Assembly (NCBI GenBank): GCA_030684355.1
Contig: JAUXTN010000017.1
Coordinates: 16,001-80,000 of the forward strand
Source: Pseudomonadota bacterium
GTDB taxonomy: Bacteria; Myxococcota_A; UBA796; SXON01
Reading direction: 5' to 3'
DNA: 64,000 nt
In this document: piece after piece, positions 1 through 8,894 of the stretch
Layout of the letters: every line of letters begins with the position of its first letter
How positions within the stretch are numbered: position 1 is the first letter of the stretch
The notes under the pieces: generated by a model
What the model was told of the DNA's origin: nothing
Seen by the model: the letters and a program-made list of their open reading frames with translations, nothing else
Database searches by the model: none
Translations under genes and position numbers: made by a program

Positions 1-1
1 C

Positions 2-586
2 GGGCTCGACATCTTCCCGGCGGACGCCGGCTCGGACGGCCTGGACATCCCCGACGTGACGAGCCCCGACTGGGCCACCGCCGAGAGCAGCGGCACGCTC
101 AGCCGGGTGACCGAGGGCTTCTACTACGACGACGTCTTCGACAACCGGAGCAGCTGCACGAACGTCGACGAGCTCCTGTCGGACGGCACCGCGCTCTCCA
201 ACGCCGGCGTGTTCTCCGGCGCCACGGCGCCCGTCCCGGGAACCCTCGAGGACGTCGAGCTCGAGGGCGAGGTCGACGAGGAGACCGGCATCCCGTTCGG
301 CACCGAGGTGACCGCCACGTGGAATGCCTCGGGCTGGGACTCGAGCTGGGTCCAGATCCGGCGCGAGAAGGACGGCGCGCTCGTCGAGTCCGTCACCTGC
401 ACGACGGACGGACAGGAGAGCTTCACCGTCGATGATGACGTGTGGTCGCTCCTCTCGGACGCCCTCGAGGCGGACGTGACGAACCTGTACGTCGCCTTCC
501 AGGTCGACGGCGGGTCCACCACGTCGGACGGCCAGGAGATCACCACCTCTACGCGCGCCATGCATGTTGCCGTCGTCCAGGATTGA
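2..586 (+). CDS. Hypothetical secreted protein, 5' end cut by window
   Basis: The reading frame is open from base 2 and ends at TGA 584-586, so the true start lies left of the window; a GTG at 56 is an internal candidate only. The visible ~194 residues are acidic, rich in Ser, Thr, Asp and Val, with alternating hydrophobic residues that suggest a beta-sandwich extracellular domain. No catalytic motif or family was recognised. It is followed after 34 bases by the pseudo-receiver gene on the same strand. Real coding is supported by third-position G/C bias and the length of the frame; function is unknown. Confidence 0.6.
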   Translation, partial: GLDIFPADAGSDGLDIPDVTSPDWATAESSGTLSRVTEGFYYDDVFDNRSSCTNVDELLSDGTALSNAGVFSGATAPVPGTLEDVELEGEVDEETGIPFGTEVTATWNASGWDSSWVQIRREKDGALVESVTCTTDGQESFTVDDDVWSLLSDALEADVTNLYVAFQVDGGSTTSDGQEITTSTRAMHVAVVQD

Positions 587-620
587 TCGACCCGTCGGGT
601 CGGCATAGACAAGGGGGCTC

Positions 621-1454
621 ATGCCCACGCGGACCGTGCTCGTCGTTGACGCATCGCCCCTGTCCGCCCGCCGGGTGCAGGAGGCGTTGCGTGGCAGCGG
701 CTTCAGTGTCGTAGTCGCGGCGAACCACGCCGAGGCCGAGTCCGCGATCGACGCGGGCGGCATCGCCGTGGCGCTCGCGGCCCTGTCCTTCCCGGGAGGC
801 AACGGCTACGAGCTCGCACGCCTCGTGAAGACGCGCAGCCCCGAGGCTGTGGTCTTCTTGTTGTGCGGCGGGTTCGAGGTCTTCAACGGCGAGCGCGCCG
901 ACCAGGTGGGTGTCTACGGCCGGATCAACCGCCCGTTCACGGTGGATGCCCTGCTGCGGCACCTCGAAGCTGCGCTGGGGCCGCTCGCATCGCAGGGCGC
1001 CGACGCGCCGGCCTCCGCGCCGATGCAGTTCGACCCCGTGCCGCCCCCCGTGCGTGCGCCGGCCCCCGTTCCAGAGCCCCCGGCGGACGCCTCGGACAGC
1101 ATCCAGGCGTACGACGGGCCCATCGCGCCCGCGCCGGATCCCGGGCCGGCCGCGCGTACGGCGGTGGGGGACGAGCGGCTTGCGTCGTTCCTCCCGCGCG
1201 AGTGGCGCTCCCATCCGCCGGTGCGGGTGGATCCCGAGGTCGTCGGCCCCGCCCTCGAGCGCGCCATCCTGGAGGTCCTCCCCGAGGTCGTGGAGATCAT
1301 CCTGAACAAGGCGCTGCTGCGCTCGCCGGCGCTGCGGGATCTCATCGAGGTCGCGGTGGACGAGGCCGTGCGCGCGCAGATCGGGCCCATCGCCCGCCGC
1401 GTCATCCGCGAGCGTCTCGCCGAGATCGAAGCGGGCGGCGAGGACGTGGGATGA
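621..1454 (+). CDS. Pseudo-receiver (degenerate response-regulator) domain protein
   Basis: A 277-residue protein. Residues 1-120 have the layout of a CheY-like receiver (strand VLVVDAS, helix, and an SFPGGNGYEL loop), but the key residues are gone: the acidic pair is D10-A11, the phospho-acceptor position (four before Pro58) is Ala54, the Thr/Ser position reads LLCGG, and the conserved Lys-Pro is NRP. Residues 120-185 are a Pro/Ala-rich linker, and residues 195-275 are a charged helical domain (EVVGPALERAILEVLPEVVE). It is probably a phosphorylation-independent interaction module. It is separated from nadC by 7 bases, so probably co-transcribed. The partner is unknown. Confidence 0.75.
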   Translation: MPTRTVLVVDASPLSARRVQEALRGSGFSVVVAANHAEAESAIDAGGIAVALAALSFPGGNGYELARLVKTRSPEAVVFLLCGGFEVFNGERADQVGVYGRINRPFTVDALLRHLEAALGPLASQGADAPASAPMQFDPVPPPVRAPAPVPEPPADASDSIQAYDGPIAPAPDPGPAARTAVGDERLASFLPREWRSHPPVRVDPEVVGPALERAILEVLPEVVEIILNKALLRSPALRDLIEVAVDEAVRAQIGPIARRVIRERLAEIEAGGEDVG

Positions 1455-1461
1455 GCGCACG

Positions 1462-2304
1462 ATGACGCTCGTCGAGCTTGTCCGCCTCACGTTGGAAGAG
1501 GACGTCGGCCCGGGGGACGTGACCACCCGTGCCGTGGTCGACCCGGCGTTGCAGGGCGCCGCGCGCATCGTCGCCAAGCAGCCGATCGTGGTGTCGGGGC
1601 AGCCCGCCGCCGCTGAGGTCTTCCGCCAGGTGGACGCCCGGTACGAGGCCGTGGTCGCGGACGGCGCCGAGGTCGAGCCCGGCACCGTCATCGGGCGCGT
1701 CGAGGGCTCGCTCGCCTCGCTCCTCACGGGCGAGCGTTCCGCGTTGAACTTCCTCATGCGCCTCTGCGGCGTGGCGACCCACACCCGCTCCGTCGTGCGG
1801 GCCGCGCACGGTCTGCGGGTGGTCGACACCCGGAAGACCACGCCGCTGCTCCGGGCGCTGGAGAAGGACGCCGTGCGGCACGGTGGCGCCGCGAACCACC
1901 GCTACGCGCTCTACGACGGCGTGCTCATCAAGGACAACCACATCGTGGCCGCGGGCGGCCTCACCACCGCGGTCCGGCGCGCCCGCCAGGGCGCCCACCA
2001 CCTGCTCCGTGTCGAGGTCGAGGTAGAGGATCTCGGCGAGCTCGCGGAGGCCCTCGCCGCGGGCGCCGACGTCGTGCTGCTCGACAACATGGACGATGCC
2101 ACCCTCCGGGAGGCCGTCGCCATGCGCACCGTGCACCGCGCGAACGGGGGCCAGCCCGTCGTGTTGGAGGCGAGCGGGAACATGACCGCCGAGCGGATCG
2201 CGACCCTCGGTGACGTGGGGCTCGACTTCGTGAGCATGGGCGGGCTCATCCACCAGGCCCGCTGGGCCGACCTCTCCATGCGCATCGAGCCGCTCCTCAC
2301 GTAG
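1462..2304 (+). CDS. nadC: Quinolinate phosphoribosyltransferase (nicotinate-nucleotide pyrophosphorylase)
   Basis: A 280-residue protein, the normal length for NadC. The enzyme converts quinolinate and PRPP to nicotinate mononucleotide, CO2 and pyrophosphate in de novo NAD synthesis in the cytoplasm. Visible family signatures are EEDVGPGDVTT near the N-terminus, DTRKTTPLLR and the following H-G-G-x-x-N-H-R block that bind quinolinate and phosphate, IKDNHI, the EASGNM strand and the final FVSMGGL phosphate loop. The start ATG at 1462 lies 7 bases after the pseudo-receiver stop. nadA and nadB are not in the window. Confidence 0.95.
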   Translation: MTLVELVRLTLEEDVGPGDVTTRAVVDPALQGAARIVAKQPIVVSGQPAAAEVFRQVDARYEAVVADGAEVEPGTVIGRVEGSLASLLTGERSALNFLMRLCGVATHTRSVVRAAHGLRVVDTRKTTPLLRALEKDAVRHGGAANHRYALYDGVLIKDNHIVAAGGLTTAVRRARQGAHHLLRVEVEVEDLGELAEALAAGADVVLLDNMDDATLREAVAMRTVHRANGGQPVVLEASGNMTAERIATLGDVGLDFVSMGGLIHQARWADLSMRIEPLLT

Positions 2305-2326
2305 GCCCGCGGGTTAGACGCCGTCC

Positions 2327-4237
2327 ATGTCGCGACCTTTCCTACCGATGACCCTGGAGGAGGCGGGTGGCGAGCCTCTCGATATCGTGCTCGTCACCGG
2401 GGACGCGTACGTGGACCACAATTCCTTCGGCGTCGCCCTCGTCGGGCGCTGGCTGGAGGCGCACGGGTACCGGGTCGGCGTGATCTCGCAGCCCGCGTGG
2501 GACGGGCCGGAGGGCTTCTCCGTCCTTGGCCGCCCCCGCCTGTTCTTCGGCGTGACCAGCGGCAACATGGACTCGATGGTCAACCACTACACCGCGGCCC
2601 GCCGCATCCGTAGTGACGACGCCTACTCGCCTGGTGGCAAGGCCGGGCTCCGACCCGACCGCGCGTGCATCGCCTACGCGAACCGCATCAAGCAGGCGTT
2701 TCCGGGCGTGCCCATCGTGCTCGGCGGCATCGAGGCCTCGCTCCGCCGCATCGCGCACTACGACTACTGGCAGGAGAAGCTGCGCCGCAGCATCCTGCTC
2801 GACGCCAAGGCGGACCTCCTCGTGCACGGCATGGCCGAGCGCTCGGTGGTGGAGATCGCGCGGCGTCTCGCGGAGGGGAAGGGGATCGAGGAGTGCCGCG
2901 ACATTCCGGGCACCGCCTGGGCCCTCGGCCGCACGACCAAGACCCCCGATCTCCCCGTCGTCGAGGTCCCCTCGTTCGAGGAGTGTGTCGCCGATCCGCT
3001 GGCCTTCAACCGGCTCACGTTGCTGATGTACCGCGAGGCCAACCCCCATTGCGGGCAGGCCCTGTTGCATCGCAGCGGAGACCGCGCGATCTGGTGCAAC
3101 CCGGCGGACACGCCGCTCACCACCGCCGAGATGGACCGCCTCTACGAGCTCCCCTACGCCAACGCCGCGCACCCGTGCTACCGCGAGCCGATCCCGGCGT
3201 TCGAGTCGATCCGCGGCAGCCTCACGGTGAACCGGGGTTGCTCCGGGGGGTGCTCGTTCTGCGCGCTCACCCTGCACCAGGGCAAGGAGGTCATCAGCCG
3301 CAGCCCGCAGAGCGTGGTGCGAGAGGTCCAGGCGCTGACGAAGCAGAAGGGGTTCAACGGCGTCATCTCGGACCTCGGCGGGCCCACCGCCAACATGTTC
3401 CACATGAAGTGCATGTCCGAGGCCGCGAACAAGGTGTGCCGGCGCGTGAGCTGCCTGCACCCCGTGCGCTGCAAGCACTACGGCACCGATCATCAGCCGT
3501 ACATCGACCTGCTCCGCAAGGTGCGGACGCTCCCCGGCGTAAAACGCGTCTACGTCAACAGCGGCATCCGCTACGACCTCGCCGGGCTCGACCAGTCGTT
3601 CGTCGAGGAGCTGGCGACCTACCACGTGTCCGGGTCCCTCACGACCGCCCCCGAGCACGTCAGCAAGCAGTCGCTCCACTTCATGCGGAAGCCGGAGGTC
3701 ACCTACTTCGCGGACTTCCTCGAGCGCTTCCAGAAGGCGAGCGCGGACGCCGGGAAGAAGCAGCTCATCGTGCCGTACTTCCAGTGCGCCCACCCGGGGA
3801 CCGGCCCCAACGAGACCATCGAGCTCGCCCTCTACATGAAGAAGCACCGCCTGCAATGCCGGCAGGTGCAGATGTTCATGCCTACGCCGGGCACGATCTC
3901 GACCGCCATGTACGTCAGCGGGGTGGACCCCTATACGAAGCAGCCCGTCTTCGTCGCGCGGGGCCACAAGGAGCGCTCCCGTCAGCGGTCGATGCTCTTC
4001 TGGTGGAAGAAGGAGGAGTACCCGGCCATCCGCGAAGCGCTCCAGGCGTGGGGGCGCACCGAGTTCATCGGGACCGGGCCGGAGTGCCTCGTACCCCCAG
4101 GGCCGGCGCGCGGGGCCTGGATCACGACCGTGCGGCGCGCGGAGCCGACGGTGGGCGGGATGGGGATGAAGGTGGAACGCGCCTCGGCCGAGGAGCTCGC
4201 CGAAGAGCGGTGGGAAGGCATCAACGCGGCGCCGTAG
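2327..4237 (+). CDS. YgiQ family radical SAM protein
   Basis: A 636-residue protein with the full architecture of the YgiQ (UPF0313) family: an N-terminal domain beginning FLPMTLEE and containing [13 protein letters not shown], a radical SAM core whose [4Fe-4S]-binding Cys motif is [10 protein letters not shown] (C-x3-C-x2-C, about residue 305), and the C-terminal DUF3362-type segment ([14 protein letters not shown] and RQRSMLFWW). The family substrate is unknown. The gene starts 22 bases after nadC and its 3' end faces phaR; imperfect CCGGG/CCCGG-rich pairing after the stop could form a weak hairpin, but there is no T-run. Confidence 0.93.
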   Translation: MSRPFLPMTLEEAGGEPLDIVLVTGDAYVDHNSFGVALVGRWLEAHGYRVGVISQPAWDGPEGFSVLGRPRLFFGVTSGNMDSMVNHYTAARRIRSDDAYSPGGKAGLRPDRACIAYANRIKQAFPGVPIVLGGIEASLRRIAHYDYWQEKLRRSILLDAKADLLVHGMAERSVVEIARRLAEGKGIEECRDIPGTAWALGRTTKTPDLPVVEVPSFEECVADPLAFNRLTLLMYREANPHCGQALLHRSGDRAIWCNPADTPLTTAEMDRLYELPYANAAHPCYREPIPAFESIRGSLTVNRGCSGGCSFCALTLHQGKEVISRSPQSVVREVQALTKQKGFNGVISDLGGPTANMFHMKCMSEAANKVCRRVSCLHPVRCKHYGTDHQPYIDLLRKVRTLPGVKRVYVNSGIRYDLAGLDQSFVEELATYHVSGSLTTAPEHVSKQSLHFMRKPEVTYFADFLERFQKASADAGKKQLIVPYFQCAHPGTGPNETIELALYMKKHRLQCRQVQMFMPTPGTISTAMYVSGVDPYTKQPVFVARGHKERSRQRSMLFWWKKEEYPAIREALQAWGRTEFIGTGPECLVPPGPARGAWITTVRRAEPTVGGMGMKVERASAEELAEERWEGINAAP

Positions 4238-4295
4238 CCGGGCCGGGCACGAGCGCCGGGCCGTGGGGTAGGAAGCCCGGCTGGGGGCACGCGGC

Positions 4296-4841
4296 TCAGC
4301 GCTTGAGCCGCTCCTCCAGGCGTGCGAGCTGCGCGCGAAGCTCGTCCATCTCTTCGCGCCCGTGGGCATCCAGCGCTGACGCGGCCTCGCGGGCGGGGAG
4401 TTCGTCCGACTCGCGCGGCCCGGTCCGACCACCGGACCACGTGTCATACGTGGCCGGGGGAAGGTCCGAAACCGTGAGGGGCGGGGGCGTGCGCAGGGGC
4501 TCGTAGAGGCGGTCGAGGTAGGCCTCGGACTGCTCGAGCTGCGCGTCCAACAGGTCGAACCCGATGACGAGCTGCTCGCGGCGCATGCGGGGGAGGGGAT
4601 CCGGGCCGCTCGCGCGGATGACGCGCCGCAGCAGGGCGGCGGGGAACACCTCGGCGCCGCCCGGGGCCTCGTGGACGATCTGGAGCAGGATCTCCCGGGT
4701 GAGGTCGCGCCCGGTCTTCACGTCGACCACCGAGATGTCCTCGCCGTCGGTGACCATGCGCGCGATGTCGTCGAGGTTGACGTAGCGGGAAGCTGCGGTG
4801 TCGTAGAGCCGCCGGTTCTCGTACTTCTTGATGACGGGCAT
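4296..4841 (-). CDS. phaR: PhaR-type polyhydroxyalkanoate synthesis regulator
   Basis: A 181-residue protein beginning MPVIKKYENRRLYDT, the hallmark of the PHB/PHA accumulation regulator DNA-binding domain (residues 1-60), followed by a second conserved segment (EILLQIVHEAPGG, then LIGF-like FDLLDAQLEQSEAYL) and a charged coiled-coil tail (DELRAQLARLEERLKR). Known family members repress phasin and PHA genes and are released by binding PHA granules. An upstream in-frame ATG at 4910 would add a 23-residue tail not expected in the family, so 4841 is preferred. It is divergent from the PHA operon, with a candidate operator between them. Confidence 0.92.
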   Translation of the reverse strand: MPVIKKYENRRLYDTAASRYVNLDDIARMVTDGEDISVVDVKTGRDLTREILLQIVHEAPGGAEVFPAALLRRVIRASGPDPLPRMRREQLVIGFDLLDAQLEQSEAYLDRLYEPLRTPPPLTVSDLPPATYDTWSGGRTGPRESDELPAREAASALDAHGREEMDELRAQLARLEERLKR

Positions 4842-4877
4842 CCGCCCGACTATCCCGCGCTGCGTCATTCCGCCGTG

Positions 4878-4888
4878 CTGCGATGCAG
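4878..4888. promoter_or_regulatory. Candidate PhaR operator CTGC-N3-GCAG
   Basis: A perfect inverted repeat, CTGCGATGCAG, sits in the 119-base divergent gap between phaR and the phasin-like gene, 8 bases upstream of a candidate -35 box. CTGC-N3-GCAG matches, from memory, the site described for Rhodobacter PhaR. The position fits repression of the PHA operon and autoregulation of phaR. The match is seen in the sequence; binding is inferred. Confidence 0.55.
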
Positions 4889-4896
4889 AACAATCC

Positions 4897-4925
4897 TTGA
4901 CGCGCTGCAACGCGAACGCTACGGT
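4897..4925 (+). promoter_or_regulatory. Candidate sigma-70 promoter for the PHA operon
   Basis: TTGACG (4897-4902), a 17-base spacer, then TACGGT (4920-4925). The -35 box and spacing equal those of the three rRNA promoters at the right end of the window; the -10 is weaker. It lies about 35 bases upstream of the GTG start at 4961. Confidence 0.4.
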
Positions 4926-4960
4926 GGGTGGGCCGGAGATCTCCGGCGCGTGGAGTTCTC

Positions 4961-5209
4961 GTGGCCAGCCTCCTCTCCCCCCTCCGGTCTGTCGCGAGCC
5001 GCTCGGCTGGGCGCGTGTTCCGTGCCCAGCGCCGACTGACGGAGCTTCAGCTAGCCCAGGCGCGCGTGGCCGAGCGCCAGGTGATCAGTTGGTTCGAGCT
5101 CTACCGGAGCTGGCTGGAGGCGGGGCTCCGCTTCTCGGAGGTGGCGGCGGAGACCCTCGCGCCGTCGCCCACCGCGGCCTCCTCGCCCCCGGCGGGCACG
5201 GTCGGATAG
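4961..5209 (+). CDS. Small phasin-like / PHA-granule-associated candidate protein
   Basis: An 82-residue protein starting at GTG 4961, preceded by a GGAG ribosome-binding site about 6 bases upstream; this is preferred over an in-frame start at 4928 with no such site. The sequence is a single predicted amphipathic helical region (LTELQLAQARVAERQVISWF, then YRSWLEAGLRFSEVAAETLA) with a Pro/Ser/Ala-rich tail. That pattern resembles small phasins, but no family signature was recognised. The first place in the PHA operon, directly under the candidate PhaR operator, is the usual position for a granule-coating protein. Function is inferred from context. Confidence 0.6.
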   Translation: MASLLSPLRSVASRSAGRVFRAQRRLTELQLAQARVAERQVISWFELYRSWLEAGLRFSEVAAETLAPSPTAASSPPAGTVG

Positions 5210-5273
5210 CCCTCCCGCTCGCGCGGCTGCTCGGCCGCTCCGGGCTTCTCGTTCCCCCCCTTCGGAGCCTCGC

Positions 5274-5879
5274 TTGGCGGACCCCCGCGGAAAGACCCCC
5301 GGCCCCTCGCGGTTCGGCGAACAGCTCTACCAGAGCTGGGAGAAGGCGATGGGCGCGTGGTGGGACCAGGTCCTCCAGTCCCCGGCGTTCCTCGGCGCCA
5401 TGAGCGAGAACCTCTCCGCGCGGACACAGGCCCGCGCCACCTACGAGCGCACGATGGAGGGCGCGATGGATCGGATGCACCTGCCAACGCGAAAGGACAT
5501 CGTGCGCGTCGCGCGGGTGGCCACCCTGTTGGAGGAGCGGCTCCTGGCGCAGGAGGACCTGCTTCTCTCCTTGAAGGATCAGCTCGCTGCGGCGCAGCGC
5601 GAGTCCGTGCAGGCCCGGATCGAGTCGATGCAGGCCCGGATCGAGCTGCAGGACGAGCTCCGTGCCTTGCGGGCGGAGCTCTCGGCGGCGCCCGCCGTGC
5701 TGGCCGTCTCGCCGCCCGGTGCCCCGCGCGTCGCCGCGTCGCCGCCCGGTGCCCCCGTTGTCGCGGTCGCCCCCGCCGACGCGGCCGCTCCGGCCGTCGT
5801 GGTAGCCGCCTCCGTCGCGGCCGCCCCCGCCGAACCGGCTCCCGCCCGGAAGCCGCGCGCGCGGAAGGCCACGCCATGA
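5274..5879 (+). CDS. phaE: PhaE-like PHA synthase subunit
   Basis: A 201-residue protein with a TTG start at 5274, preceded by GGAG. Residues 15-75 (FGEQLYQSWEKAMGAWWDQV, then a PAFLGAMSENLSART segment) and the motif LPTRKDIVRVARVATLLEER resemble the helical PhaE subunit of class III PHA synthases; a coiled coil with near-repeated heptads (SVQARIESMQARIE) and an Ala/Pro/Lys-rich basic tail follow. It is shorter than typical PhaE (~350 residues), so the call rests partly on linkage: its stop overlaps the phaC start by 4 bases. It could alternatively be a phasin that activates the synthase. Confidence 0.65.
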   Translation: MADPRGKTPGPSRFGEQLYQSWEKAMGAWWDQVLQSPAFLGAMSENLSARTQARATYERTMEGAMDRMHLPTRKDIVRVARVATLLEERLLAQEDLLLSLKDQLAAAQRESVQARIESMQARIELQDELRALRAELSAAPAVLAVSPPGAPRVAASPPGAPVVAVAPADAAAPAVVVAASVAAAPAEPAPARKPRARKATP

Positions 5880-6940
5880 TGGTGCCCGATCCCATGCAGG
5901 CCTTCTTCGAGGGCATCCCGGGGCTGGAGTACGCGGCGAGGGTCCGGCGCGGCATGCAGATCCTCGCGACCGTCCCGCGGCCGCCGGTGGGCCGTACGCC
6001 GCACGTCGTCATCCACGCGCAGGACAAGCTCTCGGTGCGCTACTACGCACCCCGCGGCGAGGCGCGCGGTACGCCCGTCGTGCTCGTGCCCTCCCTGATC
6101 AACCGGGCGTGGATCCTCGACCTTGAGCCGGGCCGCTCGCTGGTCGAGGCGCTCGCTGGCATGGGCCACCCGACCTACCTCGTGGACTGGGGCGAGCCCG
6201 GTCCGGAGGACGCCGAGGAGGACGTTGGGTACGTGCTCCTGGAGTTGTTGCACCGCAGCATCGACCGCGTGTGCCGCCACGCCCGCTCGGCGGACGCCTT
6301 CCTGTTCGGCTACTGCCTCGGGGGCACGCTCTCCGCGATGTACGCGGCGCTCCGGCCGGCGCGCGTCGCGGGGCTCGTCGCGCTTACGGCGCCGGTGTCG
6401 TTCTCCAACGGCGGGCGGTTCCGGGAGTTCGTGGCGCCGGGTGTGTTCGACGTGGATCGTGCGGTCTCGGCGGACGGCCTGGTGCCGGTCGAGGTCATGA
6501 AGCCCGCCTTCCAGATGCTCGACCCCATGGGGAACTGGACGAAGTACCTCGCGATCGAGGCTGCGGCAGCCAATCCTCAGCAGCTCACGCGGGTGCTGGC
6601 GCGCGAGCGGTGGATCGAGGAGAACGTCCCGATGTCCGGCGCGTTTGCGCGCGAGTTCATCCGGAACGCCTACCAGGAGGATCGCCTCCTGGCCGGCACG
6701 TGGATCGTCCGCGGCGAGCGCGTCGACCTCGGCGCGATCCACGTGCCGGTGCACGTCGTGGCGTGCCGCCGGGACTTCATCACCCCCGTGGCCGCCGCCC
6801 TGCCGCTCGCCGCGGCGACCGGCGGCGCTGCCACCACCACGGTGCTCGACACCGGCCACATCGGCGTGGTCGTGGGCGGCGAGGGGCCGCGCACCTTCTA
6901 CCCGCTGCTCGACCGTTGGTTTCGCGAGGTGCGCCCATGA
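5876..6940 (+). CDS. phaC: Class III poly(3-hydroxyalkanoate) synthase subunit PhaC
   Basis: A 354-residue protein, the standard length of class III PhaC, polymerising 3-hydroxyacyl-CoA at the granule surface. The lipase-like box FGYCLGGTLS supplies the nucleophile Cys147; Asp300 (RRDFITP) and His328 (DTGHIG) complete the triad, nearly the same positions as the known class III triad 149/302/331. The start ATG 5876 overlaps the preceding stop (ATGA). An upstream extension of the frame overlaps phaE-like coding sequence and is not credible. The next gene is also coupled by a 4-base overlap. Confidence 0.95.
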   Translation: MMVPDPMQAFFEGIPGLEYAARVRRGMQILATVPRPPVGRTPHVVIHAQDKLSVRYYAPRGEARGTPVVLVPSLINRAWILDLEPGRSLVEALAGMGHPTYLVDWGEPGPEDAEEDVGYVLLELLHRSIDRVCRHARSADAFLFGYCLGGTLSAMYAALRPARVAGLVALTAPVSFSNGGRFREFVAPGVFDVDRAVSADGLVPVEVMKPAFQMLDPMGNWTKYLAIEAAAANPQQLTRVLARERWIEENVPMSGAFAREFIRNAYQEDRLLAGTWIVRGERVDLGAIHVPVHVVACRRDFITPVAAALPLAAATGGAATTTVLDTGHIGVVVGGEGPRTFYPLLDRWFREVRP

Positions 6941-8388
6941 GGGCAACAAGCAACTGGCTGGAATTTCACGCACGCTTCCGGCCCGACGCCGAGGCGCTGT
7001 TCGATGTCTCGACCGGCCGCCGCTGGACCTACGCCGCGCTGCGCGCCTGGTCGCTGGCGTGGGCGGGGCGGCTGCGCGCGGAGGGCGTCGTCGCCGGGGA
7101 TCGCGTCGTGGTCGTCGCCGGCAACCGCGCGGAGACCCTCGCGCTCCTCTTCGCGTGCGCCGAGCTGGGCGCCATCCTCGCGCCGCTGAACTGGCGCCTC
7201 GCGGTGCCGGAGCTCCAGTGGCAGATCGACCACTGCGCCGCGCGCGTGGTCTTCGCCGATGCCGCCCAACGGGCGCGTATCGGCGGGCTTCCGCTGGAGG
7301 AGGAGCCTACCGCCTCGCCGATCGAGGGGCCGGGGGCACCGTTGGAGTCGCCCTGGGTGCTCATGTACACCTCGGGCTCCACCGGCCGGCCGAAGGGCGC
7401 GCTCCTCACCCACGCCCAGCTTCACTGGAACAGCCTGAACACGACGCTGGCGTGCGATCTCCAACCGTCGGACGCCACGCTCACGTTCACCCCGCTCTTC
7501 CACACCGGCGGCCTGAACTGCCTCACGACACCGCTGCTGCACCGCGGCGGCCGCGTCGTCCTCACCGCCTCGTTCGAGCCCGGCGAGGCCCTCCGCGTCA
7601 TCGCCGAGGAGCGCGTGAGCGTGCTGATGGGCGTGCCGACGATCTTCCAGATGATGGCGGACCACCCCCTCTTCGACGGGGCGGACCTCCGCTCGGTACG
7701 CGACGCACTCGTCGGCGGCGCCGCGCTGCCGATGCCGCTGCTTCACCGCTATCGCGAGCGGGACATCCCCCTCCGCCAGGGCTTCGGCCTCACCGAAGTG
7801 GGCCCGAACTGCTTCTCGCTGCCCCCCGCCGAGATCGACCGGAAGGCGGGGACCGTCGGCATGGCGATCCCGCACGTCGCGGCGAAGATCGTCCACCCGG
7901 ACGGATCGGAGTGCGGGACGGACGAGCCCGGCGAGCTCCTGCTCTCGGGGCCCGCCGTATTCGGCGGCTACTGGGACGATCCCGCGGCCACCGCCAAGGC
8001 CGTGGTGGACGGCTGGTTCCGCACCGGGGACATCCTCTCGCGCGACGCCGAGGGCTACTTCCGCGTCCAGGGCCGCCTCAAGGAGATGTACATCTCGGGC
8101 GGCGAGAACGTGTACCCCCCCGAGATCGAGGGCGTCCTGCACGCGCTCCCCGGGGTGGCGGCCGCGGCCGTCATCGGCGTGGCCGACGAACGGTGGGGAG
8201 AGGTGGGCGCCGCGTTCGTCGAGCCGCTCCCCGGCCATGTCCTCACCGAAGCCGCCATCCGCGAGTGGGTCGCCCCCCGTCTCGCCCGCTTCAAGCAGCC
8301 TCGCTACGTGCGCGTGCTCCCGACGCTGCCGCGCACTGCCTCCGGCAAGATCGATCGCGTCAACCTCTCGAAGGAACTCCCATCATGA
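6937..8388 (+). CDS. Acyl-CoA synthetase (AMP-forming), fatty-acid or hydroxyacid CoA ligase
   Basis: A 483-residue member of the ANL superfamily that adenylates a carboxylate and transfers it to CoA. The P-loop motif is MYTSGSTGRPKGALLTH, the A5-like region is RQGFGLTEVGPN, the hinge region is YFRVQGRLKEMYISGGENVY, and the C-terminal catalytic Lys lies in RTASGKIDR. The length is at the short end for long-chain acyl-CoA synthetases. The start ATG overlaps the phaC stop by 4 bases. In this operon it is well placed to supply acyl-CoA from imported acids for PHA synthesis; the actual substrate cannot be read from the sequence. Confidence 0.9.
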   Translation: MRATSNWLEFHARFRPDAEALFDVSTGRRWTYAALRAWSLAWAGRLRAEGVVAGDRVVVVAGNRAETLALLFACAELGAILAPLNWRLAVPELQWQIDHCAARVVFADAAQRARIGGLPLEEEPTASPIEGPGAPLESPWVLMYTSGSTGRPKGALLTHAQLHWNSLNTTLACDLQPSDATLTFTPLFHTGGLNCLTTPLLHRGGRVVLTASFEPGEALRVIAEERVSVLMGVPTIFQMMADHPLFDGADLRSVRDALVGGAALPMPLLHRYRERDIPLRQGFGLTEVGPNCFSLPPAEIDRKAGTVGMAIPHVAAKIVHPDGSECGTDEPGELLLSGPAVFGGYWDDPAATAKAVVDGWFRTGDILSRDAEGYFRVQGRLKEMYISGGENVYPPEIEGVLHALPGVAAAAVIGVADERWGEVGAAFVEPLPGHVLTEAAIREWVAPRLARFKQPRYVRVLPTLPRTASGKIDRVNLSKELPS

Positions 8389-8894
8389 TCCTCGCCCTTG
8401 CACTGTTCGCCTGCACCCCTGACGACGTGACCGACGAGCCGAAGGACACCGCCGGTGACACCGCCGACACGGACACCGACCCCTCGACCGGCCCTGGCGA
8501 CATCCACGACGCCTGGGTCTCCGAAGGGGACGACATCAGCGTGTTGTTCTCGGCCCCGCCGTTCGCCTACGTCCGCATCGAGGCCACCTTCAACGCCGAC
8601 GCCTCCTACGTCGTCACCACCACGGACGGGGAGGGCGCGACGGCCGACCTCACCGGCACGTTCGTGACGGACGACAGCACGAACCCCGGCACCATCACGC
8701 TCACCCAGGCCACGCCGTACGACGCCACGGCCGTCGGCATCTGGCAGGTCGAGCGCGACACCCTCTCCTACGAGGTCGTGCAGACCCTCCCCGACTACGG
8801 CTTCGTGCCGCCCACGCCGGACACCGGCTTCGGCAGCACCTCCGGGCCCGGCGTGGCCGCGGACTCCAACGTTCAGATCTACCAGAGGATGTGA
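8385..8894 (+). CDS. Small lipoprotein with Asp/Thr-rich linker
   Basis: A 169-residue protein. The N-terminus is a very short lipoprotein signal (MILALALFAC, Cys10) followed by an acidic DTAGDTADTDTD linker and a ~110-residue beta-rich domain (VRIEATF, SYVVTTTDGEGATADLTGTF, TLTQATPYDA). This resembles small lipocalin-like or Ig-like periplasmic domains, but no family was identified. The start overlaps the acyl-CoA synthetase stop (ATGA), and an AAGGA ribosome-binding site lies inside that gene. Location in the PHA operon between a CoA ligase and an outer-membrane barrel suggests an envelope role. Confidence 0.75.
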   Translation: MILALALFACTPDDVTDEPKDTAGDTADTDTDPSTGPGDIHDAWVSEGDDISVLFSAPPFAYVRIEATFNADASYVVTTTDGEGATADLTGTFVTDDSTNPGTITLTQATPYDATAVGIWQVERDTLSYEVVQTLPDYGFVPPTPDTGFGSTSGPGVAADSNVQIYQRM

